50,740 nucleotides of DNA from an uncultured Armatimonadota bacterium (lineage in GTDB: Bacteria; Armatimonadota; Fimbriimonadia; Fimbriimonadales; Fimbriimonadaceae). The notes under the pieces were generated by a model, which did no database searches, was not told the origin of the DNA, and worked only from the letters and a program-made list of their open reading frames with translations. Shown piece by piece: positions 1 to 8,323 of this stretch (position 1 is the stretch's first letter; each line of letters starts with the position of its first letter). Location of the stretch: assembly GCA_903904815.1 (NCBI GenBank), contig CAIVDU010000088.1, forward strand, positions 1-50,740, given 5' to 3'. The position numbers and the translations under genes are program-made.

Positions 1-102
1 ATGTTGAGCGCAGCGAAACACCCCCTCCTGCAGTCAAAACATACGACGGGGCGTTCGCTAGACTCAAGAAGAGATGAGGTTTCGACGAGAACAACGCGAA
101 CC

Positions 103-485
103 TCCCCGAAAACCCGTAACCCGGGAATGATTTGTGCCCCGTCCCGCTGAGCACGAATCGAATCCGCAAACCAATAAAAACCCGTAGACCGGGAATGATT
201 TGTGTCCCGGCCTGCTGAGCACGAGTCGCATCCGCAAACCTATGAAAACCCGTAGAGACAATCTCAAAACCTGTGATGGCTGCCCAACGGCCCCCTCGCC
301 CGCAGCGAAGCGCACGCGGGAGAGGGTGGGGAGAGGGTGAGTGTGAACCTGCGTCGCACCGCGACACCTCATATATCCCACCTTTGTAGGCGGACGCTGA
401 ACTGAGGCAGGGTTTTGAGATTGTCTGCGTAGCCCGGGAATGATTTGTGTCCCGGCCCGCTGAGCACAAGCTCAATCCGCAAACC
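103..485. repeat. 68-bp tandem repeat, about three units, third displaced by an insertion
   Basis: The word GGGAATGATTTGTG recurs at 123, 191 and 436, followed each time by related sequence (CTGAGCAC, ATCCGCAAACC, then AAAACCCGTA where the next unit begins). Units one and two are exactly 68 bp apart. The third lies 245 bp on, which is 68 plus 177, the excess being explained by the insertion at 256-427 and its 5-bp target duplication. Each unit can pair CCGGG with CCCGG around a short loop. No coding potential is convincing here. The repeat family is not one I recognise. Confidence 0.85.
256..427. mobile_element. MITE-like 172-bp insertion with 16-bp terminal inverted repeats
   Basis: The left end AGACAATCTCAAAACC (256-271) is the exact reverse complement of GGTTTTGAGATTGTCT (411-426). 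CGTAG directly precedes the element (251-255) and follows it (428-432), as expected for a 5-bp target duplication. Removing 177 bp restores the 68-bp periodicity of the host repeat, so this was a real insertion. The interior has no credible ORF and is rich in GAGGG/CCCTC runs. The mobilising transposase is not in the window. The exact right end may shift by one base (G427). Confidence 0.8.
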
Positions 486-1164
486 TTCACCGTGATGCCT
501 AGGACCCGTCATCCCGAGTCCCTCTCCGGATCCCGCAACAAGACGGCAATCGGGACGCGTCAGGACGAGGGATCTCTTCCTGGTTACCCAACCCTCGAAT
601 CGGTGTCGGTACGATCAGCCAGCGAGGAAGACATCCTTCCGTCGCTTGGACGTGGAATCGCAAACCCTACAATCAGAACCACCGTGAACACCACCGCGAC
701 ATTGGATGCCTGACGCTGAAACAACCCGCCACCCGCTGTTTACAAAACAGCTGCTCCGACTTCAATCCACACCGGACTGTTAGGGCGGGTGAGAGATGCC
801 CGGGCTAGTGGTGTGTCCCGGAAAGACGTGTTTGAATCCAACACTCCGCCGCCAAAGGCGGCAGCGGCCTCAAGGTCGCTGTTAGCTAAGGGTTGATCGA
901 CTCCGGTCGATCTACCCTGGTAACGGGTGAAGCCCGCAAATCAACGAAAATCCAACCCAACGAGGCGAAGAACTTGTGCGGTCAACCCCACCTTATCCAT
1001 GGCCTCAGATCTCCGAGTCACGAATTCCGCACAAAAAACGCAAAAATTGCGAATGTCTGCGCAAGTCCCCTGCCACCTGTAACGTTAACCCCAGTCCCGG
1101 TGTTGAATATGCAGACAATCGTCTGCATGATTGATTGGCAAACCCAGCAGACTCAAACGAATCG

Positions 1165-1337
1165 CTGCGAAACGAACCCAACCGCACCTTGAAAACCCAA
1201 TAGCGTTGCAACAACCTGACTGCGAAACGAACCCAGAAATCCGCACCAGTCCCCAATGCAGGCTCAAAGTAGCCGCGAGCTCCGTTCGCGGTTCCGCCAG
1301 CGTCCAACTGCAACACACTTACTACGAAACGAACCCA
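1165..1337 (+). repeat. Three copies of a 16-bp dispersed repeat
   Basis: CTGCGAAACGAACCCA occurs at 1165-1180 and 1220-1235, and with one change (CTACGAAACGAACCCA) at 1322-1337. Spacings of 55 and 102 bp show this is not a simple tandem array. Every frame through it gives a glutamate-threonine-asparagine-proline word, so spurious ORFs arise. Function unknown. Confidence 0.7.
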
Positions 1338-1368
1338 GAACAGCCAGCGACCGACAACCCCCTCCGGA

Positions 1369-1410
1369 CCGCCAACCGGGAGCCGCCAACCGCAAACCGG
1401 GCTCCGCCCT
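1369..1410. repeat. Degenerate heptamer array, six CCGNNNN units
   Basis: Reading in steps of seven from 1369 gives CCGCCAA, CCGGGAG, CCGCCAA, CCGCAAA, CCGGGCT and CCGCCCT. It has the same period as the arrays at 7951-8181 and 22201-22339, and lies just upstream of the rhomboid gene's -10 box. Confidence 0.6.
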
Positions 1411-1421
1411 CCAGACTCGTG

Positions 1422-1427
1422 TACACT
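1422..1427 (+). promoter_or_regulatory. -10 box (TACACT) for leaderless rhomboid transcript
   Basis: TACACT ends 8 nt before the GTG at 1436, so transcription would begin at or next to the start codon. There is no Shine-Dalgarno sequence before this start. It fits the pattern seen at many genes in the window. Confidence 0.5.
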
Positions 1428-1435
1428 CGTTAGCT

Positions 1436-2113
1436 GTGTTTCCGGTAAGCGACAACCAGCAGAAAGCGGCCATCCCGGTCGTCACCTATACGCTTGTTGC
1501 GCTCAACGTGATCGTGTTTCTGTGGGACCGGCACTGGGGGCTTTGGGGGCCTAATGTGGTATTTGCCGACCTCACCATGCAGCCCAACGAGGTCATGCAT
1601 GCCATCCGGGGAAGCGGAGACTTCTTTCCCCTCATCACGATCTTCACCTCCATGTTTATGCATGGCAGCGTGAGCCACATCCTCGGAAACATGGTGTTCC
1701 TCGTCGTCTTCGGCGCCACCATCGAGCAAGCCCTCGGCTCTTCCCGATTCGCCCTCTACTACATCCTTTGGGGAGTCGCCGCCGCCTTCGCCCAGATCTA
1801 CGTCAACCCTAGCTCCTCCGTACCGACCCTCGGAGCCTCCGGAGCCATCGGAGGAGTCCTCGGCGCCTACTTCCTGCTGTTCCCAACGAACAAGATCGAG
1901 ATCTACGTGCCCGTGCTCGTATTCCTCTCCTTCGTGGTGAGCGCGTGGGTCCTCCTCGGACTCTGGTTCCTGTGGCAAATCCTGATCCCGCAAGAAGGCG
2001 TCGCCAACTGGGCTCACGCCGGCGGATTCCTCGCCGGAATGCTGACCGTCCTCCTTCTCGGCGGTCGAAAAACCATCCTCAAGGGTCGTGAGGAAGAGTT
2101 CGACTTCGTCTGA
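1436..2113 (+). CDS. Rhomboid-family intramembrane serine protease
   Basis: A 225-residue membrane protein of the rhomboid family, which cleaves transmembrane segments inside the lipid bilayer. About six hydrophobic segments are visible. The catalytic serine lies in GASGAIGG near residue 134, the catalytic histidine in NWAHAGG near residue 193, and the family's HGSVSHILGNM stretch is near residue 80. The GTG at 1436 was chosen because upstream sequence is low-complexity repeat, the protein then starts with the usual short polar stretch before the first membrane helix, and a -10 box lies 8 nt upstream. The DUF5693 gene follows 14 nt after the stop. Substrates cannot be inferred. Confidence 0.9.
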   Translation: MFPVSDNQQKAAIPVVTYTLVALNVIVFLWDRHWGLWGPNVVFADLTMQPNEVMHAIRGSGDFFPLITIFTSMFMHGSVSHILGNMVFLVVFGATIEQALGSSRFALYYILWGVAAAFAQIYVNPSSSVPTLGASGAIGGVLGAYFLLFPTNKIEIYVPVLVFLSFVVSAWVLLGLWFLWQILIPQEGVANWAHAGGFLAGMLTVLLLGGRKTILKGREEEFDFV

Positions 2114-2127
2114 TCGGAGCAAATAAT

Positions 2128-4008
2128 TTGAATAAGAAGCCCCTCCCTCTCTGGTTACCGATCGTTCTGGTTCTCACCGCCATCGTCGCCATCTACTCCG
2201 TCCACCGCCGCAACGCGGTCGAAAACGAAAACCGATCGACCGCCATTGCCGTTGAGTACGAAACCGTCGAATCTCTCGCCGCCGCCCAAGGCGTCAGCGT
2301 CGAAACCGCCCTCACTGATCTCAAAGCCCAAGGCGTCACCTCGATCGTCCTCTCCGAAGGCTTCCTCGGCGACCTCGTCAGCTCCGGCCGCGCCACCATC
2401 ATCTCCGAGTCCACCGGTCCCGACGTCCCCATGTCCAGCGGACTCAAGCTCACCGACCTTCGGCAGATCGGCCGAGTGAGACAAGGCCTCAGAATTCGCT
2501 TTAAGGACCTCGCCGGCAACCTCGTGCCCCGAGGCACCACGTTCCCTCTCCCCGCCGTCTCCCCGCTGGTGCTGCGACAGACCCCCATCGGTCTCGATCC
2601 CGACCAGGTCGCCCTCGCCCACCGACTTCACCTCGAAATCATCGGCCGTTGCTCGAACCCGCCCGGGCTCAGTAGCCTTGGCGTCCAGCAAACCCTCGCC
2701 TGGCTGAAATCGACCGGCGCCGACGTCTTCCTCCCCATGGGAGATCAGGTTCTCGGCCGCCGCGAGTCCCTCAACGCCACCATCGAGACTCTAGAGAAAC
2801 TCGGAATCCGATACGCCTCTCCCGAGTTCACCAAGATCGGTGGCGACCAAAACGTGGTCGAGGCGACACCGGAAAACGTCATCCGACTCCACACCGCCCA
2901 AACTGCCGAACTCGATCGACTCGACTTCGAATCGGCCGTCGACCGCTTCGTAAAAGCTTCCCGCGAACGAAACATGCGAATCCTCATGGTTCGCCCATTC
3001 TCCTACGCCGCCGAGCAGCCAGTCGCTAACTTCGCCCTGTTCATCCAAGCCATCGAGCACGGACTCGCGAAGCGATCGATCCCGGTCGGCCGCCCCCACA
3101 CCTACACCGAGCCCGGCGTCCCCAAACCGCTGTTCCCCGTGCTGGGCCTCCTGATCGCCGCCGTCAGCTTCTACGTAGCGACCGAGCTCTTCCAAGATAA
3201 GCGAGTCCTCAACGTCATCCTGGTGCTCCTCGTACTTGCCGGTCTTGCCTGTGTGCTGAAGTCGGGAAGGCAAGCGGTTGCTCTCCTCGCCTCCGGCGCA
3301 TTCCCGATCGTTGGGTTCCTGCTACTCGATAAGCTCCCTTCGCCGAAGGGCCTGCCCAAGATGCTGCAGCCGCTGCCCGGGTACGTTCTCGTCTCGCTCC
3401 TCAGCGTGCTCGGCGGACTGTGCGTCGCCGGCCTCCTAAACGGGCTCCCCTATCTCGTCAAGGCGGATGAGTTCAAGGGAATTAAGATCTCCATCTTCCT
3501 CCCGATCCTTATCGTCGGATGGGTATTCGCCAGCCGACTCCTTGACCGCCAGAAGATCCTCAAGAGTCCCATCACCTGGGGGACCGCCGCCCTCGGCGTG
3601 TTCATCCTTGGCGTCCTCGGCTTCATGCTGGCCCGCACCGGAAACGACAGTTCGGTCGGGGCAAGCGGCGGCGAACTGGAACTTCGCGGACTGCTCGACA
3701 ACGTGCTCTACGTGAGGCCGCGAACCAAGGAGTTCCTCGTCGGGAATCCCGCCCTCTATGTGGCCATCGGCCTGCTCGGACTGTTGAGAAAGCGAGCCAT
3801 CGAGGAAGACGCCCTCGCGCCCTGGACCGTCCTCGCGCTCATGGTTGGCTCGGTCGGACAGACGAGTGTTGTGAACACTCTGTGTCACCTGCACATCCCA
3901 GTGGTCCTAAGTTTGGCCAGAATCTTCATCGGACTCGGCCTGGGGTGTATCATCGGCATCGTGCTCTGGGCTTTTTCCTCAAAACTCCTGGCACGAGGGA
4001 ACACTTAA
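2128..4008 (+). CDS. DUF5693 family polytopic membrane protein
   Basis: A 626-residue protein with an N-terminal membrane anchor (about residues 7-22), a roughly 300-residue outer domain and a C-terminal half of repeated hydrophobic helices from about residue 335 to the end. The outer domain contains a segment running 'VESLAAAQGVSVETALTDLK ... GVTSIVLSEG', typical of DUF5693. The biochemical role of that family is not known to me. The start is TTG at 2128 with GGAG at 2117-2120. csaB begins 2 nt after the stop, and this pairing suggests a role in export or assembly of a cell-surface polysaccharide; that is inference from context. Confidence 0.8.
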   Translation: MNKKPLPLWLPIVLVLTAIVAIYSVHRRNAVENENRSTAIAVEYETVESLAAAQGVSVETALTDLKAQGVTSIVLSEGFLGDLVSSGRATIISESTGPDVPMSSGLKLTDLRQIGRVRQGLRIRFKDLAGNLVPRGTTFPLPAVSPLVLRQTPIGLDPDQVALAHRLHLEIIGRCSNPPGLSSLGVQQTLAWLKSTGADVFLPMGDQVLGRRESLNATIETLEKLGIRYASPEFTKIGGDQNVVEATPENVIRLHTAQTAELDRLDFESAVDRFVKASRERNMRILMVRPFSYAAEQPVANFALFIQAIEHGLAKRSIPVGRPHTYTEPGVPKPLFPVLGLLIAAVSFYVATELFQDKRVLNVILVLLVLAGLACVLKSGRQAVALLASGAFPIVGFLLLDKLPSPKGLPKMLQPLPGYVLVSLLSVLGGLCVAGLLNGLPYLVKADEFKGIKISIFLPILIVGWVFASRLLDRQKILKSPITWGTAALGVFILGVLGFMLARTGNDSSVGASGGELELRGLLDNVLYVRPRTKEFLVGNPALYVAIGLLGLLRKRAIEEDALAPWTVLALMVGSVGQTSVVNTLCHLHIPVVLSLARIFIGLGLGCIIGIVLWAFSSKLLARGNT

Positions 4009-4010
4009 CT

Positions 4011-5093
4011 TTGGCGGGACATCTGCTTTTAGCCGGATACATCGGATGTGGCAACCACGGCGATAACGCCATGATGTACGGGTTTGCCAGCGTCGCGGAG
4101 ACACAGGGCTTCACCTGCGCTGCGCTCAGCGGCGACCCCGACTCGACTCATCGCGATTTCAACGTCCGAGCGTTCGATCGTCGAAACAACAACCAGATCG
4201 ACCGCGCCATCGCCGAGTGCGACGCGCTCGTATTCCCCGGTGGAAGCATCTTCCAGGACGTCACCAGCGTCCGAAGCGTCTACTACTACTCGAACCTGGT
4301 CAAGAAGGCCAAAGCCGCCAAGAAGAAGGTCCTTCTGCTCGGCCAAGGCGTCGGCCCCCTCACCACGTTCCTCGGCAAGAAAGCCGCTGCCAACGCGTTC
4401 CAAATGGCCGACGTGGTGTCGGTCCGCGATCCGGGTTCGGTTCAGGCCCTCCAGTCCATCGGAGTTCGTGGCAAGATCCACGTAACCGCCGACTGCGCGT
4501 TCCTCCTCCCCCGAGGCTTCAAGTCGGATGAGGAAGGCGGCTTCGCCGTGGGCGGCATGCGCGTCGCGGGCATCGCCCCTCGCCCCCTCGGAAAGGGCCG
4601 AGACGTCGCCACCCTCATCGGCGAGTTCTGCCGACTGCTCTACCAATCAGGCACCATGCCGGTCCTGATCGCGATGGACCAGGAAGAGGACGTCCCCCTC
4701 AACCTTGAGATTTCCAAGCGACAGGGAGGCCGCATTCCCGACATCCATCGGTCCACGACTCCCATGCAGATCGCCTCGCGCATCGCCCGAATGGACTGCG
4801 TGGTCGCCATGAGACTGCACGCCGGAATCCTCGCGACCACCGTCGACGTCCCCCCGATGATGATCAGCTACGACCCCAAGGTCTCTGCCTATTCTCGGAT
4901 GCTGGACATCGGGACCGCCATGACGCTGGAGGGCCTCACCGCCCAGCGTATGCTCGACACCTTCACCGCGTTCAACAAGGATCGAGAGCGAAACGTGAAG
5001 CTCATTGTCCGCAAACGTGAGGAACTCACACGACTTGCTGGCAAGAACATCGAACTCCTCGTTGAGACAGTCAACGCCTCAGCTAAAATCTGA
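4011..5093 (+). CDS. csaB: Polysaccharide pyruvyl transferase CsaB
   Basis: A 360-residue cytoplasmic enzyme of the polysaccharide pyruvyl transferase family, which adds ketal pyruvate from phosphoenolpyruvate to cell-wall glycans, often creating the anchor for S-layer proteins. The N-terminus has the glycine-rich GYIGCGNHGDNAMM stretch; FPGGSIFQD, LLGQGVGPL, SVRDPGS and the late AMRLHAGILA follow in the usual order. The TTG at 4011 was chosen because homology starts there, GAGGGA lies at 3995-4000, and the DUF5693 stop ends at 4008. It completes an operon with the two preceding genes. The specific glycan is unknown. Confidence 0.88.
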   Translation: MAGHLLLAGYIGCGNHGDNAMMYGFASVAETQGFTCAALSGDPDSTHRDFNVRAFDRRNNNQIDRAIAECDALVFPGGSIFQDVTSVRSVYYYSNLVKKAKAAKKKVLLLGQGVGPLTTFLGKKAAANAFQMADVVSVRDPGSVQALQSIGVRGKIHVTADCAFLLPRGFKSDEEGGFAVGGMRVAGIAPRPLGKGRDVATLIGEFCRLLYQSGTMPVLIAMDQEEDVPLNLEISKRQGGRIPDIHRSTTPMQIASRIARMDCVVAMRLHAGILATTVDVPPMMISYDPKVSAYSRMLDIGTAMTLEGLTAQRMLDTFTAFNKDRERNVKLIVRKREELTRLAGKNIELLVETVNASAKI

Positions 5094-5163
5094 ATTCTGA
5101 ATTTAGGGGCCCTGAACGAAATAGTTCCGTAACGGCCTCTACCTTTAAGAGTCTTCTAGATCA

Positions 5164-7908
5164 ATGTTCGCTGTTCGCATCTCCGCCGTCGGGGGGATCT
5201 TCCTCCTGATGGCCACAACTCAGGCCGCGCCTTTCCCCGTCTTGCCGCGAAAGGTGTACCTGCTGATCTTGAAGCACGCGACATTCAAGCAGGTGGGAAT
5301 GCACAAGGTTGTCATCCCGGCGACCAGCAGCACCACTCCCGATCCACTCGGGCCGATTCAGCCAGCCCCCAAGCCCCAAAAGTCCAAAGTCTCGTCCAGC
5401 ATGGATTGGCTAGACGACAACCTGTTTGGCAAGCTGGAAGTCACGGGCTCGCGAACGCTCGGGCTCCACGCCTTCAGCGTAACCGGGGACAAAGACGCCT
5501 ACGCCACCACCACGAACTACGGCGAAGGTGACCAGACCTTCACGAACAACGGCTCCATGTCGGTCGCCGGGCGAAAGGTATTCGGCGTCCTCAGTTTCCA
5601 GGCCGACCTGCCCGACAGCCGACTTTCGGACCCCACCACTCACCAGGTCCTGCTCGAGTATGACCGTGGCCCACTGAAGGTCAGCGAGGGCGATATCCGC
5701 GGGTCTCTCTTGAGTGGGAATTCGCTCACAAACTTCTACAAATCCCTCAAAGGTTCGATGGTTGAGTACACGAAGGGACCACTCCACGCGAAGGCCCTTT
5801 ACAGCGAGACGAAGGGAAGCGCCCAAACCGTCAGCATCCAAGGCTCGAACTCGGTTGGCCCCTACTATTTGGAGAGCGGACGTGTCCTCCAAGACACCCT
5901 CCAAGTCCAAGTCGACGGCCAAACCATGAGACCCGGTACCGACTACGTGCTCGATACCAACCTCGGGAGCGGAAGCATCTCGTTCCTCAGCCGGGTCATC
6001 CCTCCCACCAGCACCATCGTCGCCACCTTCGAATCGGTCAGCCCGGGAACCTCGCCAGGAATTCTCGCCGGAGTAGGAGCATCGTACAACCTAGGCCGGT
6101 TCGGCCAAGTGGGCGCGTCCATCGTTCAGCAGCGTTCGACGGGCACCAGCGGCGACGGAACCGTCCCCGACCTGTTTGTCTTCGCGGGCGCTACCTCGAC
6201 CACCTACATGCTCTCGTATGAGCCGATCGTCTCGACGATCACGGTCCAACTCGGAGACCGATTGCTCGTGATGGGAACCTACGTAAACGGGGTGGTCGTC
6301 GGCGACTACGCCCTGAACCCCGCCGAGCATCGGCAACTGATCCTCAACTCCACCCTGGCCGCCCCCGATAACACCACGCTCTACGTCAAGTATCGACCGC
6401 AGGTCACCCAGTCGGTAAACGGCGACCGCCAGGTGTACGGATTCGACTACTCCTACCGATTCGGCCAGCGCGGCGGCATTCAGTTCAACCAGGCGCTCGG
6501 CCAAACGATCAACACGGCTGACTCCACCGGCGCGCTCGCTCGAACCCTGAACGGCAACTACCTGATCGGCGACCTCAACCTGACCGCCAACGTCAAGGAC
6601 ATTCCAACCCACTTCGTGTCCATCGAGACGGAGGGCTTCTCGCGAAACGAGCGGTCATACAGCCTTGGCGCCGAAGTCAAAAAGCCGCTGATCACCTACG
6701 GCATTGCCTACGGCAACAGCATGATCGACGACCAGTCGACCTCGACAACGTCGACGACCCTCTACAATGCGCGCAGCACGAGCGCAAAAGCCTACGCCAC
6801 CTATAACTCTGCTGACGGCACCAACTGGACGGTTGCCCAAACCCGAACTTCCGGTCACCAGGCCTACGAGTCTCAACTGGACAGCAGTTCGCTGTCCGCC
6901 GCGAAGTCGTTCGGTAAGCAGGTGCGGTTCGACACCGGGGTCGAGTACCAACAAGGCCGGGGCCCCCTCCTCGATAGCGCTGGAAACACCGTCATTGGCT
7001 CGGTGGAACTCGTGACCTATCACGTCGGAGCGACCTACACGCCGATCACTCACCTGAACTTGGTAGGCAAGGTCAGTGTCAGCGACACCCGCGCACTGGG
7101 GCAAGCGAGCACCGGCGACGATATCTCTTTCTCCAGCACGTGGAGGCCCAGCGACAAGTGGGGCGTCTCCGCATCCCTTCTGAACAGCACCTCCGGGCAG
7201 GGCACGACCCTTTCCGGCTTCTCGAACGGCGCTGGCTACGGCTACGGCGGCAACGGGTTCTCCTCCGGCGGGCTCGGCAGCGGCTACCTCGGCGCGGCCA
7301 ACGGTCAACTCAACACGCGCACGATGATGCTGGACTACAAGGCTTCCAATCGGTTGCCGCTAAACCTCCACTACACCGAGAACCGTTCGACGGGAACGCT
7401 CTCTTCAAATTCCCTTGTGAAGTCCATCGGAGTCGGAGGGCAGTGGGATCTCGGCCAAGTTACCGTGCTCGACGTGTCGCTCGACCGCACCACATCCGAC
7501 TTCATCAACTCGGCGATCAGCGGCTCCACGAACACGACCTCGGTAGGCTTCAACCTGACCGGATCGCCGAAGGGCAAATGGTCGTACCAGTTGGGTCTGA
7601 ACACCCTCGTTTCCGGCGGCACTAGCATCTACCGGCAGAACAGTCTCGACTACAACCTGGAGGTCGGCTATCGGCTAGCCCCGAAGCATCAGCTCTCGGC
7701 TTCCTATATCCGGGGTGACTACACCGGTTACTCGGGACAGGAAGACGACCAGTTCATCTTCTCGTACACCTACAGCATCTTTTCCCGACTCGGCCTCACC
7801 GGTTCGTACCGAATCCACAACGTGAGTAACCTGGATCCAACCGTCACCACCGGCGCCTACCGCGCGAACGCCTTCGATCTATCCTTGTCCTATGGATTCA
7901 GATCGTAA
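5164..7908 (+). CDS. Secreted, probable outer-membrane beta-barrel protein
   Basis: A 914-residue exported protein with a hydrophobic signal peptide ending near AQAAPFP (about residue 22). A proline-rich linker (residues 57-75) is followed by long stretches of alternating polar and hydrophobic residues rich in Tyr, Gly, Ser and Thr, typical of amphipathic beta strands. Near residue 240 a segment with [26 protein letters not shown] and GSISF resembles a motif in large surface and barrel proteins such as SprA-like proteins. A glycine-rich loop ([20 protein letters not shown]) lies near residues 690-710. The end is strand-like, with a phenylalanine two residues from the C-terminus. No precise family assigned. 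It is followed by a heptamer array. Confidence 0.65.
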   Translation: MFAVRISAVGGIFLLMATTQAAPFPVLPRKVYLLILKHATFKQVGMHKVVIPATSSTTPDPLGPIQPAPKPQKSKVSSSMDWLDDNLFGKLEVTGSRTLGLHAFSVTGDKDAYATTTNYGEGDQTFTNNGSMSVAGRKVFGVLSFQADLPDSRLSDPTTHQVLLEYDRGPLKVSEGDIRGSLLSGNSLTNFYKSLKGSMVEYTKGPLHAKALYSETKGSAQTVSIQGSNSVGPYYLESGRVLQDTLQVQVDGQTMRPGTDYVLDTNLGSGSISFLSRVIPPTSTIVATFESVSPGTSPGILAGVGASYNLGRFGQVGASIVQQRSTGTSGDGTVPDLFVFAGATSTTYMLSYEPIVSTITVQLGDRLLVMGTYVNGVVVGDYALNPAEHRQLILNSTLAAPDNTTLYVKYRPQVTQSVNGDRQVYGFDYSYRFGQRGGIQFNQALGQTINTADSTGALARTLNGNYLIGDLNLTANVKDIPTHFVSIETEGFSRNERSYSLGAEVKKPLITYGIAYGNSMIDDQSTSTTSTTLYNARSTSAKAYATYNSADGTNWTVAQTRTSGHQAYESQLDSSSLSAAKSFGKQVRFDTGVEYQQGRGPLLDSAGNTVIGSVELVTYHVGATYTPITHLNLVGKVSVSDTRALGQASTGDDISFSSTWRPSDKWGVSASLLNSTSGQGTTLSGFSNGAGYGYGGNGFSSGGLGSGYLGAANGQLNTRTMMLDYKASNRLPLNLHYTENRSTGTLSSNSLVKSIGVGGQWDLGQVTVLDVSLDRTTSDFINSAISGSTNTTSVGFNLTGSPKGKWSYQLGLNTLVSGGTSIYRQNSLDYNLEVGYRLAPKHQLSASYIRGDYTGYSGQEDDQFIFSYTYSIFSRLGLTGSYRIHNVSNLDPTVTTGAYRANAFDLSLSYGFRS

Positions 7909-7950
7909 GAGAGTGAGCAGTGTGGCCAGTGTCCCCGACCACCGAGTCGG

Positions 7951-8181
7951 TGCCCACTGCCCACTGCCCACTGACCACTGCCCAATGACCACTGCCCACT
8001 GCCCACTGCCCAATGACCACTGCCCACTGCCCAATGACCACTGCCCGTTGCCCACTGCCCACTGCCCACTGCCCACTGCCCGCTGCCCACTGCCCGCTGC
8101 CCGCTGCCCACTGCCCACTGACCACTGACCACTGCCCACTGACCACTGACCACTGCCCACTGCCCACTGACCACTGACCAC
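7951..8181. repeat. Heptanucleotide tandem array, 33 units
   Basis: Exactly 33 units of 7 bp: mainly TGCCCAC and TGACCAC, with TGCCCAA, TGCCCGC and TGCCCGT variants, followed by a degenerate AAACCAC. Because the period is not a multiple of three and no unit makes a stop, open frames appear on both strands; these are not genes. It lies between two exported-protein genes, starting 42 nt after the first stop. Heptamer arrays (STRR) are known from filamentous cyanobacteria. Confidence 0.95.
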
Positions 8182-8323
8182 AAACCACTGCATACTCTGA
8201 TACCAAGCGTGAACATTCGCACTTTGCTAGAACCTCAGTCCCCAGTGAGACGTCCGAGGAATTGACCAGCGCGCATCGCTATTTTTGCTTGCGTTCCCGG
8301 GCTATGCCCGAAGGCACCACCCC

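Larger units (their letters stand above)
486..1421. other. Gene-free intergenic region with hairpins and short repeats
   Basis: I see no gene here. The region holds several strong inverted repeats: GCTGTTT/AAACAGC (735-751), GCCGCC/GGCGGC around AAA (848-862), and a 30-bp hairpin at 889-918 (AGGGT and GATCGAC pairing with GTCGATC and ACCCT across a TCCG loop, one mismatch). None is followed by a clear T-tract. From 1165 a 16-bp word recurs three times, and from 1369 there is a short heptamer array just before the rhomboid promoter. Confidence 0.6.

Noticed and set aside
103-485. Possible CRISPR array from the 68-bp repeats
   Set aside because: Units are contiguous with no unique spacers, only about three copies exist, and no cas gene is present.
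889-918. Hairpin considered as part of a tRNA or small RNA gene
   Set aside because: No cloverleaf, T-loop or anticodon arrangement could be built around it, and there is no clear promoter.
1430-2122. 230-codon acidic minus-strand frame opposite the rhomboid gene
   Set aside because: Asp/Glu/Gly-rich composition typical of the antisense of a hydrophobic high-GC gene.
7879-8222. Long open frames on both strands across the heptamer array
   Set aside because: They arise because a stop-free 7-bp repeat leaves all frames open; the translations are only permutations of the same repeat.
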